Shown: one piece after another, positions 44,880-55,385 of the stretch | Layout: every line of letters begins with the position of its first letter | Position numbering within the stretch: the stretch's first letter is position 1 | From: Azosocius aquiferis | Lineage (GTDB): Bacteria > Pseudomonadota > Gammaproteobacteria > UBA6186 > Azoamicaceae | Direction: 5' to 3' | NCBI GenBank assembly: GCA_043390185.1 | Contig: DAWERO010000001.1 | Coordinates: forward strand, 62,001-126,000 | DNA length: 64,000 nucleotides | The notes under the pieces: model-generated | What the model was told of the DNA's origin: nothing | What the model saw: only the letters and a program-made list of their open reading frames with translations | Databases searched by the model: none | Made by a program: the position numbers and the translations under genes

Positions 44880-44908
44880 TTTAAATAATAGTAAACTTTT
44901 TGTATAAT
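44880..44908 (+). promoter_or_regulatory. Candidate promoter for tRNA-Glu
   Basis: TATAAT at 44903-44908, 41 bases before the tRNA, with TTTAAA-like sequence 17 bases upstream as a poor -35. A small imperfect hairpin (ACCATA/TATGGT, just upstream) may end the gltX transcript. This is weak support because TATAAT is common by chance in this composition. Confidence 0.3.
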
Positions 44909-44948
44909 ATATAATACATTAAATTTTGCTTTTTTATTTTTATATTAT

Positions 44949-45021
44949 GTCCCCATCGTCTAGTGGCCTAGGACATCGCCCTTTCACGGCGGAAACAGGG
45001 GTTCAAACCCCCTTGGGGACG
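44949..45021 (+). tRNA. trnE: tRNA-Glu (TTC)
   Basis: Acceptor GTCCCCA/TGGGGAC with discriminator G, D arm TCTAGTGGCCTAGGA-type, anticodon stem TCGCC/GGCGG with loop CTTTCAC (anticodon TTC), T arm CAGGG-TTCAAAC-CCCTT type. CCA is not encoded. Its 3' half (44984-45021) is antisense to the last codons of ubiG. Confidence 0.95.
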
Positions 45022-45712
45022 ATTTTATAATATGTAATATATAGTTTATAGATGTATCTGTTGTTACTTTAGTTTTTTTTGATAAATGGTTATATTTTAT
45101 TCCTTTTATATTTTTTATTTTTAAACTGTTTTTTTTTAATTTTTTCAATAAAAATTTTATTTTTATGTATTTATGATATGAATGTGTATTAATTGGAATT
45201 ATTTTGAATATATATTCTCCAATTAATATAGTTTTTATCATTGCTATTGTTGTTTTGTTTATTGAAGATAAAAAAATATGACCGTTATTTTTTAGTAAAT
45301 AATTACATTTTTTTATTAATGAATTTATATTTGGAATATGTTCTATTATTTCCATACAAGTAATTATGTCATATTTATTTCTATAATTTTTTTTATAATT
45401 TTCTATTGATTTTTTTTTATATTTTATATTTAAATTTGATAATTTTGCATGTTTTTTAGCTATTATAATTGCTTTTTCACAAATATCTATTCCTGTTACT
45501 TTTGCTCCTTTTTTTGATAAACTTTCTGTTAATATTCCTCCCCCACATCCAATATCTAATATTTTTTTGTTTTTTAATATAATATTTGAACTTATGAATT
45601 TTAATCTTATTATATTTAATATATGTAAAGCATTATAAATTTTTGCATTATGATCCCACCAATAATTTGATAATTTGTTAAATTTTTTTAATTCATTTAT
45701 ATATATATTCAT
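44984..45712 (-). CDS. ubiG: Ubiquinone biosynthesis O-methyltransferase
   Basis: SAM-dependent methyltransferase for both O-methylation steps of ubiquinone synthesis. The 242-residue protein has the UbiG-specific start 'EFxKFNKLSNYWWDHNAKI' (here KKFNKLSNYWWDHN), SAM motif 'ILDIGCGGGILTESL', 'VTGIDICEKAI', and 'CMEIIEHIPN'. The last 12 residues ('SSPRGFEPLFPP') are the antisense of tRNA(Glu), so the original stop has been lost and the frame runs into the tRNA gene. Ubiquinone would be the pool oxidised by cytochrome bc1. Confidence 0.93.
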   Translation of the reverse strand: MNIYINELKKFNKLSNYWWDHNAKIYNALHILNIIRLKFISSNIILKNKKILDIGCGGGILTESLSKKGAKVTGIDICEKAIIIAKKHAKLSNLNIKYKKKSIENYKKNYRNKYDIITCMEIIEHIPNINSLIKKCNYLLKNNGHIFLSSINKTTIAMIKTILIGEYIFKIIPINTHSYHKYIKIKFLLKKLKKNSLKIKNIKGIKYNHLSKKTKVTTDTSINYILHIIKSSPRGFEPLFPP

Positions 45713-45723
45713 TTTTATATTTT

Positions 45724-47472
45724 TTACATTTTATTTATTTTTTTTAAATTTAAAATAAAAAAACAAATATTTAAAATTTTTGCTGTTATATTACATAATA
45801 ATAATCTGACAATTTTTTTTTCTGAATTATGTATTTTACATGAATGAAAAAATATATGAAAACTATCTGCTAAGTTATATAAATATGATGTTATTTTTTG
45901 TGTATTTAAATTTTTTATACTATTAGATATTGCTTCTGAAAATTGACATATATTTAATGATAAATTTTGTTCTTCTTCTGATGAAAAATTTAAAAATTGT
46001 TTTGTGTATTTTATTTTATTATTAATTTTTATATATTTTTTTATACTTATTATTCTAACATTTGCATATGAAATAAAAGAAGATGTATATCCGTCAAAAT
46101 TTAACATTCTATTATAATTAAATTTATAATTATTTATTGGATTATAAGATAAATCAAAAAATTTAATACTATTTATTCCTATTTTTTTTGATTCTTTTTT
46201 TAAAATATTATCATTATTATTTTTTAAAGATAAAATATTTTTAGATTTATTTATGCTTAATTTTATTAAATCAATTAATTTTTCATTTTTTCCTTTTCTT
46301 GTTTGAAATTTTTTGCCATTTGGTTTTAAAATTAGTCCGAATTTTATATGATTAACTTTGTGAATTTTTTTATATATTTTTGCTTTATATGCTGTTTTAA
46401 ATAACATATTAAAATGTAATTTTTGTCCGTTATCTGTTACATAAATTATCCATTGTGTTTTTTCTATTAATATTCTATATTTTATAGTTGTTAAGTCTGT
46501 TGTTGAATAATTATAGCTTTCATTTGATTTTTCTATAATAAATGGTAATATATTATTTTTTTTATTTTTAAATTTTTTAATAAATATACATTTAGCTTTA
46601 TATGATTTTATTATTAAATTTTTTTTTTTTAAATTTTTTATTATATCTTTTAATAATGAATTATAGAATGATTCTCCTTTGTTTAATATTTTTATATTTA
46701 ATAATTTATATATTTCTTTTAATGATTTTATTGATATTTTATATATTTGTTTCCATATATTTATTGAAATTGGATTTTTATAATGTAATTTTTTAACTTC
46801 TTTATGTGAAGAGATTTTAAATTTATTATTTAAGTCAAAATGTATTTTTGATAATTTGTAATAAATTGATAAATTTTTTAATGTTAAATTTAGTTTAGTT
46901 TTTGTATTTATTTTATAAATTTTTTTTAATAAATTTATTAAAATTCCAAATTGTGTTCCCCAATCTCCTAAATGATTTATTTTTATTACTTTATATCCTA
47001 AAAATTTTAATAAATTTGATACACTTTCTCCTATTATAGTAGATCTTAAATGTCCTATATGCATTTCTTTTGCAATATTTGGACTAGAAAAATCTATTAT
47101 TATTTTTATATTTTTTTTTAAAATAGGTAAGCAATATTTTTTATTTTCTATTTTTTTTTTAATAAAATTTATAATATAAAATTTTTTAAATGTAAAATTT
47201 ATAAATCCTGGTTTTATTATTTTTATTGATTCAAATATTTCATTATATATATTTTTTTCTATTATAAAATTATAAATTATATTTGCTATTATATTAGGTT
47301 TTTGTTTTATTAATTTTGAAAATTTCATTGCGCTATTGCATTGATATTGTCCATATATTTTTTTTTTTGTTTGTGTTATTTCAATATTTTTATTTATAAT
47401 TTCATTATAAATTGAAAATTTTGATATTAATGCTTCATAACAAATATTATGTACAATATTAATTAAATTCAT
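45724..47472 (-). CDS. argS: Arginyl-tRNA synthetase
   Basis: Class I synthetase, 582 residues. It has the N-terminal Add-1 domain ('YGQYQCNSAMKFSKLIKQKP'), HIGH region 'SPNIAKEMHIGHLRSTIIGES' (core HIGHLRSTI), 'HLGDWGTQFG', and 'FDGYTSSFISYANVRI' with a degenerate C-terminal anticodon domain. Instead of KMSKS it has 'KFQTRKGKN' near residue 385 (family F-x-T-R-x-G), as expected for ArgRS. It is 11 bases upstream of ubiG on the same strand. Confidence 0.95.
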   Translation of the reverse strand: MNLINIVHNICYEALISKFSIYNEIINKNIEITQTKKKIYGQYQCNSAMKFSKLIKQKPNIIANIIYNFIIEKNIYNEIFESIKIIKPGFINFTFKKFYIINFIKKKIENKKYCLPILKKNIKIIIDFSSPNIAKEMHIGHLRSTIIGESVSNLLKFLGYKVIKINHLGDWGTQFGILINLLKKIYKINTKTKLNLTLKNLSIYYKLSKIHFDLNNKFKISSHKEVKKLHYKNPISINIWKQIYKISIKSLKEIYKLLNIKILNKGESFYNSLLKDIIKNLKKKNLIIKSYKAKCIFIKKFKNKKNNILPFIIEKSNESYNYSTTDLTTIKYRILIEKTQWIIYVTDNGQKLHFNMLFKTAYKAKIYKKIHKVNHIKFGLILKPNGKKFQTRKGKNEKLIDLIKLSINKSKNILSLKNNNDNILKKESKKIGINSIKFFDLSYNPINNYKFNYNRMLNFDGYTSSFISYANVRIISIKKYIKINNKIKYTKQFLNFSSEEEQNLSLNICQFSEAISNSIKNLNTQKITSYLYNLADSFHIFFHSCKIHNSEKKIVRLLLCNITAKILNICFFILNLKKINKM

Positions 47473-47596
47473 TTTATTTTTTTACCTTATTTTATTTTTT
47501 ATGCAAAAAATTATATTATTTATTTGTTATTTTATGTTTATTAATTATTACATATAATAACATATAAAAATTTTTTTATATATATGGTGAAGAAAA

Positions 47597-50092
47597 GTGG
47601 AATGTTTTGCTAAAAAAGTTAGTTTAATCAGTATAGAAGATGAATTAAAAAAATCATATTTAGATTATGCTATGAGTGTTATTGTTGGTAGAGCTTTGCC
47701 TAATATTTGTGATGGGTTGAAACCTGTTCATAGGAGAGTTTTGTTTGCTATGTATGAACTTGGAAATTATTGGAATAAACCTTATAAAAAATCAGCTAGA
47801 GTTGTTGGAGATGTTATTGGTAAATATCATCCTCATGGAGAAGTTGCTGTTTATGATGCTATTGTTAGAATGGCTCAAACTTTTTCGTTAAGATATGTTT
47901 TGATAAATGGTCAAGGAAATTTTGGTTCTATAGATGGAGATTCTGCAGCAGCTATGAGATATACAGAAATTAAAATGTCTAAAATATCTTCTTATTTATT
48001 AAATGATTTAGATAAAGATACTGTTAATTTTATTTCAAATTATGATAATTCTGAATTACAACCTTTTGTTTTTCCTAGTGCTATTCCTAATTTATTAATA
48101 AATGGATCTAGTGGAATAGCTGTTGGAATGGCAACTAATATCCCCCCTCATAATTTATCCGAAGTTATAAATGCTTTAATATATATGGTTGATAATTATA
48201 ATTTTGAAATATTTAATTTAGTTAATTATATTTTTGGTCCAGATTTTCCAACTGGTGGTTTAATAATAGGCAAAAAAGAAATTATGAATGCTTATGAAAC
48301 TGGTAAAGGTAGAATTATAATTAGGTCAAAAATTTGTATTGAAAAAGATAATAAAAATATAAAATCTAAAATAATTATTTATGAATTACCATATCAAGTT
48401 AATAAATTAAAATTAATTGAAAAAATTATTGAACTTATAAAAAATAAAAAAATAGAAGGAATTAGTGATTTAGTAGATGAATCTAATAAAGATGGAATGA
48501 GAATAGTTATAGAAATAAAAAAAAATGAAGATATAGATATTATTTTAAATAATTTATATTTGTATACTCCATTACAAAATTATTTTAGTATTAATATGGT
48601 TGCTTTACTTAATGGGGTTCCTAAATTATTAAATTTAAAAAATTTATTATTTTATTTTTTAAATCATAGAAAACAAATTATTTCTAGAAGAAGTATATAT
48701 GAATTAAAAAAAGTTAAAGAGCGTTTGCATATTTTGGAAGGATTGATAATAGCTTTATATAATATTGATATTATAATAAATTTGATAAAAAATTCTAAAT
48801 CTGTTTTTGAAATAAAAAAAAGTTTGTTATTATTTTCTTTTAATAAAAAAATTGATTTTTTTAATAAAAATGATGAATATTGTAATCGTTTTGAAAAAAT
48901 ATATTTTTTTTCTGAAAAACAAGTTATTGCTATTTTGAATTTAAATTTACAATTTTTATTAAAAATGGAAATTAATAAATTATTTTTAGAATATAATTTT
49001 ATAAATGAAAAAGTTAAAATTTATAATAATATTTTATTAGATTATTATATGATTAATGAAATTATTAAATTAGAATTATTATTATTACAAAAAGAATTTT
49101 TTGATATTCGAAAAACATTTATAGTTAATGAAGATAAAATTTTTTGTAAAGAAAATTCTATTATAAAAGATAATGTTGTTGTTACTTTATCTAAAGCTGG
49201 ATATATAAAATCTCAATTATTAAGTTTGTATAAAGTACAACATAGAGGAGGAAAAGGAAAAATTGCTACTTCCATTAGAGAAGAAGATTTTTTAACTAAT
49301 TTATTCGTTTTAACAACTCATGATATATTATTGTGTTTTTCTAGTAAAGGAAAAGTTTATAATCTTAAAGTTGTTGATATATCTATATCTACTAGAATTT
49401 CTAAAGGTAAACCTATTATAAATTTATTACCTTTGGAAAAAAATGAAACAATTAGTACTATATTATCTATTAATAATTTTAAAAATGATCAAATGATATT
49501 TATGTGTACTAAAAATGGTATGGTAAAAAAAATTTTAATTAAAGAATTTAATAATATAAGATCTAGTGGAATAATATCTATTAATTTAAAAAATGATGAT
49601 GTTTTAATAGGAGTTGAAATAATAAATAAAGATGAAGAAGTTATGTTATTTACCAGTTATGGAAAAGCTATACGATTTAATTCTTCATTAGTTAAATGTA
49701 CTGGCAGATTATCTATTGGCATTAGAGGTATTAAATTGATAAATAAAGATTTTGTTATTTCTTTAGTTGTTATTAAAGATGGAGGCAGTATTCTTTTAGG
49801 GACTACTAATGGATATGGAAAAAGGACTGATTTTAATGAATTTAAATCTGTGTTAACACGTGGTCATGGAATTATTTCTATCCAAATTTCTAAAAGAAAT
49901 GGTTTTTTAGTTAGTGCTATACAAGTTTTTAATAATAATGATGTTATGTTAATTAGTTGTCAGGGTTTACTTGTTAGAATAAAAAGTGATGAAATTTCTA
50001 AAATAAAAAGAAATACCCAAGGAATGAAACTTATAAATTTAATTAGTGGTGAAAAATTAGTTGCAATAAAATCTGTTGATTATATGTTATAA
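47597..50092 (+). CDS. gyrA: DNA gyrase subunit A
   Basis: Breakage-reunion subunit of gyrase, 831 residues. Catalytic Tyr122 lies in 'AAAMRYTEI', and numbering matches E. coli through this region. The quinolone-determining stretch reads HPHGEVAVYD (78-87): Glu82 and Val83 replace Asp82 and Ser83, while Asp87 is kept. The C-terminal beta-pinwheel has the GyrA box 'QHRGGKGK' near residue 550, needed for DNA wrapping and negative supercoiling, so this is gyrase and not ParC. Start is GTG with a GGTGAAG ribosome site. Confidence 0.96.
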   Translation: MECFAKKVSLISIEDELKKSYLDYAMSVIVGRALPNICDGLKPVHRRVLFAMYELGNYWNKPYKKSARVVGDVIGKYHPHGEVAVYDAIVRMAQTFSLRYVLINGQGNFGSIDGDSAAAMRYTEIKMSKISSYLLNDLDKDTVNFISNYDNSELQPFVFPSAIPNLLINGSSGIAVGMATNIPPHNLSEVINALIYMVDNYNFEIFNLVNYIFGPDFPTGGLIIGKKEIMNAYETGKGRIIIRSKICIEKDNKNIKSKIIIYELPYQVNKLKLIEKIIELIKNKKIEGISDLVDESNKDGMRIVIEIKKNEDIDIILNNLYLYTPLQNYFSINMVALLNGVPKLLNLKNLLFYFLNHRKQIISRRSIYELKKVKERLHILEGLIIALYNIDIIINLIKNSKSVFEIKKSLLLFSFNKKIDFFNKNDEYCNRFEKIYFFSEKQVIAILNLNLQFLLKMEINKLFLEYNFINEKVKIYNNILLDYYMINEIIKLELLLLQKEFFDIRKTFIVNEDKIFCKENSIIKDNVVVTLSKAGYIKSQLLSLYKVQHRGGKGKIATSIREEDFLTNLFVLTTHDILLCFSSKGKVYNLKVVDISISTRISKGKPIINLLPLEKNETISTILSINNFKNDQMIFMCTKNGMVKKILIKEFNNIRSSGIISINLKNDDVLIGVEIINKDEEVMLFTSYGKAIRFNSSLVKCTGRLSIGIRGIKLINKDFVISLVVIKDGGSILLGTTNGYGKRTDFNEFKSVLTRGHGIISIQISKRNGFLVSAIQVFNNNDVMLISCQGLLVRIKSDEISKIKRNTQGMKLINLISGEKLVAIKSVDYML

Positions 50093-50314
50093 TATTTTTT
50101 TTATTGTTATATTTATTTTTTTATTGTATATTTATTTATCAATATAATTGCTGTTATTTTGATATTTATTTTTTTTTATGGTATATTATAAGTTATTTTT
50201 TTTATTTAGTTTATATTAGATTGTTGTTTTTTTCATTCTTTTATTTACTAATTTTAATTTTTTTATTTAAATTTATATGGAAATAATATTTATTTATAGT
50301 TAGGAATGTTGATT

Positions 50315-51997
50315 ATGAGCGAAAGTTTTGGTGAATTGTATAAAAAAATTTTATCTAAAGGAAAAGTATATCCTGGTGCAATAATATCTGGAGTTGTTGT
50401 TAATATAGATAATGATTTTGTTATTGTTGATGCTAATTTAAAATCTGAAGGAAAAATACCTATATCTCAGTTTTATAATGAAAATGGAGAATTAGAAATA
50501 AATATAGGAGATACTGTAGAAATTGTTGTAGATGCTTTAGAAAATGGTTTAGGAGAAACTCAGTTATCTAGAGAAAAAGCTAAAAGGCTTCAATCTTGGA
50601 ATAAATTAGAAAAGGCCCATAAAAATAATGAAGTTGTTAAAGGAATTGTTACTAGTAGAGTTAAAGGTGGTTTTACTGTAGATTTACAATCAGTTAAAGC
50701 ATTTTTACCAGGATCTTTAGTTGATATAAGACCTATTAGAGATCAATTTGTTCTTGAGGGTCAAATTTTAGAATTTAAAGTCATAAAAATGGATCAAAAA
50801 AGGAATAATGTTGTAGTTTCTAGAAAAGCTATGTTAGAGCATGAGATTAGTGCAGAAAGAGTTGCATTATTAGATAAATTGATTGAAGGACAAAAAGTTA
50901 AAGGAATAGTGAAAAATTTGACTGATTATGGTGCTTTTGTTGATCTTGGAGGAGTTGATGGATTATTACATATTACAGATATGTCTTGGCGTAGAATAAA
51001 ACATCCGAATGAAATTGTTAATGTAAATGAAGAAATTTTTGTTAAAATTTTAAAATTTGATAAAGATAAAAATAGAGTTTCTTTAGGGTTGAAGCAATTA
51101 GAAGAAGATCCTTGGAAAGATATTTCTAAAAAATATGCTGAAGGGATTAAATTAAAAGGAGTTGTTACAAATATTACTGATTATGGTTGTTTTGTTGAAA
51201 TTGAATTTGGTGTTGAAGGTTTAGTTCATGTTTCAGAAATGGATTGGACAAATAAAAATATAAATCCAAATAAAATTGTTAAACTTGGAAAAAATGTTGA
51301 AGTTATTATATTATATATAGATGAAGAACGTAGAAGGATTTCTTTAGGATTAAAACAATGCACTGAAAATCCTTGGAATTCTTTTGCTAAAAATTATAAA
51401 AAAGGCGATAAAGTTTCTGGTAAAATAAAATCTATTACAGATTTTGGTATATTTATAGGTTTGAATGGTGATATTGATGGCTTGATTCATTTAAGTGATA
51501 TTTCTTGGAATGAAAATAGTATTGAAATATTACATCAATATAATAAAGGTGATGAAATAGAAACAATTGTTTTGGGAATAGATTCAGAAAGAGAAAGAAT
51601 ATCTTTAGGAATTAAACAATTAAATCAAGATCCTTTTTTAGACTATATAACAAATAATCCTAAAGGTAGTATTGTTAAAGGTGAAGTTATAGAAATTACT
51701 TTAAAGGGAATAACAATAAAATTAAATGAAGAGGTTGAAGGATATTTAAAAATCAATGAATTGAAAGTTAATAAATTAGAAGAAAATAAAATTGATATAA
51801 AAGAAGGGAGTTTTATTGAATCTAAAATTATTAATATAGATAAAAAAAATAGAAGCATTATGCTTTCTATAAAAGCAAAAGATGCTCAAGAAGAGGAAGA
51901 GGTTTTAAAAGAATTTAATCGTAATTCAGAAATTATTAATACTACATTGGGTGATTTATTAAAAGATCATATTATGAATAATGAATTAAAAAAATAA
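50315..51997 (+). CDS. rpsA: 30S ribosomal protein S1
   Basis: A 560-residue mRNA-binding ribosomal protein with six S1 domains; the repeats are visible from 'VNIDNDFVIVDANLKSEG', 'RVKGGFTVDL', 'LTDYGAFVDLGGVDGLLHITDMSW', 'ITDYGCFVEIEFGVEGLVHVSEM', 'ITDFGIFIGL' and the degenerate last domain. The start is the ATG at 50315 (SESFGELYKK), nine bases after AGGA; the ATG at 50306 touches the AGGA. The 222 bases between gyrA and this start hold no convincing gene. Confidence 0.96.
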   Translation: MSESFGELYKKILSKGKVYPGAIISGVVVNIDNDFVIVDANLKSEGKIPISQFYNENGELEINIGDTVEIVVDALENGLGETQLSREKAKRLQSWNKLEKAHKNNEVVKGIVTSRVKGGFTVDLQSVKAFLPGSLVDIRPIRDQFVLEGQILEFKVIKMDQKRNNVVVSRKAMLEHEISAERVALLDKLIEGQKVKGIVKNLTDYGAFVDLGGVDGLLHITDMSWRRIKHPNEIVNVNEEIFVKILKFDKDKNRVSLGLKQLEEDPWKDISKKYAEGIKLKGVVTNITDYGCFVEIEFGVEGLVHVSEMDWTNKNINPNKIVKLGKNVEVIILYIDEERRRISLGLKQCTENPWNSFAKNYKKGDKVSGKIKSITDFGIFIGLNGDIDGLIHLSDISWNENSIEILHQYNKGDEIETIVLGIDSERERISLGIKQLNQDPFLDYITNNPKGSIVKGEVIEITLKGITIKLNEEVEGYLKINELKVNKLEENKIDIKEGSFIESKIINIDKKNRSIMLSIKAKDAQEEEEVLKEFNRNSEIINTTLGDLLKDHIMNNELKK

Positions 51998-52045
51998 ATT
52001 TAATTAAATTATTTTATTATAATTTTTATGTTTTGAGAGTTGATT

Positions 52046-52297
52046 ATGTTTAGATTGTTAATGATATTTATGTCTATAGTTTTGTTAATTATAGGTTTAG
52101 TTTTTTCTTCGTTGAATTCTGGATTTGTTATTTTTAATTATTATATTAATAGTATAGAAATTCCTTTATCTTTATTATTGATTTGCCACATATTGATAGG
52201 AATATTAATAGGAGTATTTTTTTTATCTATTTCTATAATTAAATTAAAAATATGTAATAAAACTTTATTTAAACAAATAAAAAATATGAATAAGTAA
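52046..52297 (+). CDS. lapA: LapA-type membrane protein (DUF1049)
   Basis: An 83-residue protein with two membrane helices. The core 'SSLNSGFVIFNYYINSIEIPLSLLLICHILIGILIG' pattern (key NSGFVIFNYY and IPLSLLL) matches YciS/LapA, which lies downstream of rpsA or ihfB and partners LapB in control of lipopolysaccharide synthesis. LapB is not adjacent. Start chosen at the ATG at 52046, 6 bases after GAGAG. Confidence 0.8.
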   Translation: MFRLLMIFMSIVLLIIGLVFSSLNSGFVIFNYYINSIEIPLSLLLICHILIGILIGVFFLSISIIKLKICNKTLFKQIKNMNK

Positions 52298-52337
52298 TTT
52301 TTATGATTTGTGTTAATAAAATTAAATTAATAATGTA

Positions 52338-52880
<543 letters not shown>

Positions 52881-52983
52881 TTTTTTTATTATATTTTTAT
52901 GATATTATTTATTATATATTGTAGCATATATGATTAAAATAAAGAAATAAATTATTTATTTTGTTATTTTTTAAGGAAATAAT

Positions 52984-53721
52984 TTGAAATTTTTGGATAT
53001 TAATATAATATATGAAGATCATTATATAATAGTTATTAATAAATTTATTAATATGAAAATTCATGAATCTTTTAAATTTGATAAATTAACTTTAATGAAT
53101 TTTTTATTGTATAATTATCCATATTTAGAGTCTTTACCAAGATGTGGAATTTTACATAGATTAGATAAAAATACAACTGGTTTATTGATAGTAGCTAAGA
53201 CGTTTTTTTCATATAATTATTTAATTAATCAGTTTAAAAATAAACTTATTATGAGATCATATGTTGCTGTTGTTTATGGGTCTTTTATTACAGGTGGAAT
53301 AGTTATTGCTCCTATAGTTAAATGTTTTAAAAAAAATATTTTTATGAATGTTGTAAAAGAAGGTGATAATGCTATAACTAGTTATAGAATTTTAAAAAAA
53401 TTTTTATATTTTACTTTAATTAAATTGTTATTAAAAACAGGAAAAACTCATCAAATAAGAGTTCATATGCAACATATTAATCATAATATTTTAGGAGATT
53501 CTTTGTATGATAAATTTACTATAAATGATTTTTTTGATAAAAATTTGAAATTTATATTAAAAATTATAAAACGTCAACTTTTACATGCTAATAAATTGAT
53601 TATTAAACATCCATATACGAATAAATATATGATGTGGAATATATCTTTAACTGATGATTTTAATGATTTATTAATTAAATTAGAATTATATGATAGTTAT
53701 TTTAGTTGTGTAAAATATTAA
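52984..53721 (+). CDS. Pseudouridine synthase of the RluC/RluD family, lacking the S4 domain
   Basis: Isomerises uridines in 23S rRNA. The 245-residue protein has the catalytic motif 'HRLDKNTTGLL' (His58-Arg59-Leu60-Asp61) and 'TGKTHQIRVHMQHI' plus 'HAN' motifs 'LLHANKL'. It begins directly with the catalytic domain ('IIYEDHYIIVINK'), so the N-terminal S4 RNA-binding domain of RluC/RluD (about 75 residues) is missing; RluA-type enzymes also lack it. Start is TTG, with AAGGAAA upstream. The rRNA site targeted cannot be decided. Confidence 0.88.
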   Translation: MKFLDINIIYEDHYIIVINKFINMKIHESFKFDKLTLMNFLLYNYPYLESLPRCGILHRLDKNTTGLLIVAKTFFSYNYLINQFKNKLIMRSYVAVVYGSFITGGIVIAPIVKCFKKNIFMNVVKEGDNAITSYRILKKFLYFTLIKLLLKTGKTHQIRVHMQHINHNILGDSLYDKFTINDFFDKNLKFILKIIKRQLLHANKLIIKHPYTNKYMMWNISLTDDFNDLLIKLELYDSYFSCVKY

Positions 53722-53751
53722 TTTGATATAAAATTATTTATTGGTAAGATT

Positions 53752-54849
53752 ATGAAAAATGATATATTAGAAAATTATAATATTGATGTTTTATCTAATA
53801 AAATTATCAAAGATGAATCTCAAATAAAAATAATTTCCGTGTTTCAATTTTTTTATGATGAATTATGTAAAAAAAAATCTTTTAAAGATAAAATATTTCA
53901 ATTTTTTATTGATAAATCTCATTTAAAATTTGGTGTTTATTTATGGGGAGATGTTGGTAGAGGCAAAACTTATTTAATAAATTTATTTTTTGACACTCTT
54001 CCTTTTAAAAATAAAATAAGATTACATTTTCATTCATTTATGTATAAAATTCATAATGAATTATCTGTTTTAAGTGGATATTCTGATCCTTTAGAATATG
54101 TTGCGAAACAATTATCTTTAGAATATAAAATTATTTTTTTGGATGAATTTTTTGTTTCAGATATAGCTGATGCTATGTTGTTAGGTAGGTTAATTGAAAA
54201 ACTAATGTATTATAAAATATATTTTATTGTTAATTCAAATTTACATCCTGATAATTTATATATGAATGGCTTACAAAGACAGCATTTTTTTAAAACCATA
54301 GAATTGATAAAAAATAAATTAATAGTTATTAAAATTGATAATTCAGTTGATTATAGATTTAGAACTTTAAATGAAATTGAAGTTTATTATGATGCTAATG
54401 ATTTAAATGTTAATAAAAAATTATTTATTCTTTTTTCTAAAATATCTTCTTCTAATGAAATAAAAAAAAATGGATTTATAGTTATTTTAAATAGAAATAT
54501 AAATTTTATTTTTTTATCTGGTGAAATTATATGGTTTAATTTTTATCAGCTTTGTTCTTCTCCAAGAAGTCAAAATGATTATATTGAATTGGCTAAAATT
54601 TATCATACTGTTTTTATAACTAATATTCCTATTTTTTCTACTATTAGCGATGATGAAATTAGACGTTTTATAGCTTTAATAGATGAATTTTATGATTGTA
54701 ATGTTAAAATAATTATTAGTAGTTTTGTTGAAATTTATAATCTTTATGATAATTCTAAGCAATTAAATTTTGAATTTAAAAGAACTTTAAGTAGATTGGT
54801 TGAAATGAAATCTAGTTCTTATTTGCTAAAAAAGCATCATATGAAGTAA
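53752..54849 (+). CDS. zapE: Cell division ATPase ZapE (AFG1-like)
   Basis: A 365-residue AFG1/ZapE ATPase. Walker A 'GDVGRGKT' (residues 66-73), 'RLHFHSFMYKIH', Walker B 'IIFLDEF' (127-133), 'SNLHPDNLYMNGLQRQHF' (arginine finger region) and 'VDYRFRTL' are all family-specific. ZapE is reported to modulate FtsZ rings; the mitochondrial homologue AFG1 acts in respiratory complex turnover. It lies 103 bases before rplM. Confidence 0.93.
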   Translation: MKNDILENYNIDVLSNKIIKDESQIKIISVFQFFYDELCKKKSFKDKIFQFFIDKSHLKFGVYLWGDVGRGKTYLINLFFDTLPFKNKIRLHFHSFMYKIHNELSVLSGYSDPLEYVAKQLSLEYKIIFLDEFFVSDIADAMLLGRLIEKLMYYKIYFIVNSNLHPDNLYMNGLQRQHFFKTIELIKNKLIVIKIDNSVDYRFRTLNEIEVYYDANDLNVNKKLFILFSKISSSNEIKKNGFIVILNRNINFIFLSGEIIWFNFYQLCSSPRSQNDYIELAKIYHTVFITNIPIFSTISDDEIRRFIALIDEFYDCNVKIIISSFVEIYNLYDNSKQLNFEFKRTLSRLVEMKSSSYLLKKHHMK

Positions 54850-54952
54850 TTTTTAATTATATTTTTTTTATGTTTATAATTATTACTTGCTTTATATTTA
54901 TCACTTTTGTATTATATTTATTGATTTAGTTATTTTGGGGCATTTTGATTTT

Positions 54953-55384
54953 ATGAAAACTTTTATTGTTAAACCTATTTCTATTGTTAGAGATTGGTAT
55001 TTGTTAGATGCAAGTGGAAAAACATTAGGTAGATTTGCTAGTAAAATTGCTATGATTTTAATGGGAAAAAATAAATGTTTATATGCTCAGCATATTGATA
55101 TTGGAGATTATGTAATTGTTGTTAATGCAAAAAAAATAATGATATCTGGAAATAAAAAGAAAGATAAAATATATTATAGACATTCTGGTTATATGGGTGG
55201 CTTAAAGAGTGTTAATTTTGAGAAATTGTTATCTACTTATCCTGAACGTATTATATTTTATGCTGTTAAAGGTATGTTACCTAAGAATATTTTAGGAAAT
55301 AAAATGTTAAAAAAATTAAAAATATATGCTTATGATAAGCATCTTCATGTTGCTCAAAATCCTAAAAAAATAGAGGTTTTTTAA
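54953..55384 (+). CDS. rplM: 50S ribosomal protein L13
   Basis: A 143-residue early-assembly large-subunit protein. It has 'RDWYLLDASGKTLGRFASKIA', 'GDYVIVVNAKKI', 'RHSGYMGGLKS', 'GMLPKNILGNKMLKKLKIY' (core GMLPKNxLG). The start is the ATG at 54953, because residues upstream in that frame are not L13. It precedes rpsI by one base after the stop, the universal pairing. Confidence 0.96.
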   Translation: MKTFIVKPISIVRDWYLLDASGKTLGRFASKIAMILMGKNKCLYAQHIDIGDYVIVVNAKKIMISGNKKKDKIYYRHSGYMGGLKSVNFEKLLSTYPERIIFYAVKGMLPKNILGNKMLKKLKIYAYDKHLHVAQNPKKIEVF

Positions 55385-55385
55385 T

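Noticed and set aside
44868..44890. Rho-independent terminator after gltX
   Set aside because: ACCATA/TATGGT makes only a weak 6-bp stem without a good T-run; not listed as a feature.
50104..50286. 60-residue hydrophobic ORF between gyrA and rpsA
   Set aside because: TTG start without ribosome site, Phe/Tyr/Ile low-complexity sequence and no family resemblance; typical chance ORF in AT-rich DNA. The gap otherwise shows nothing clear.
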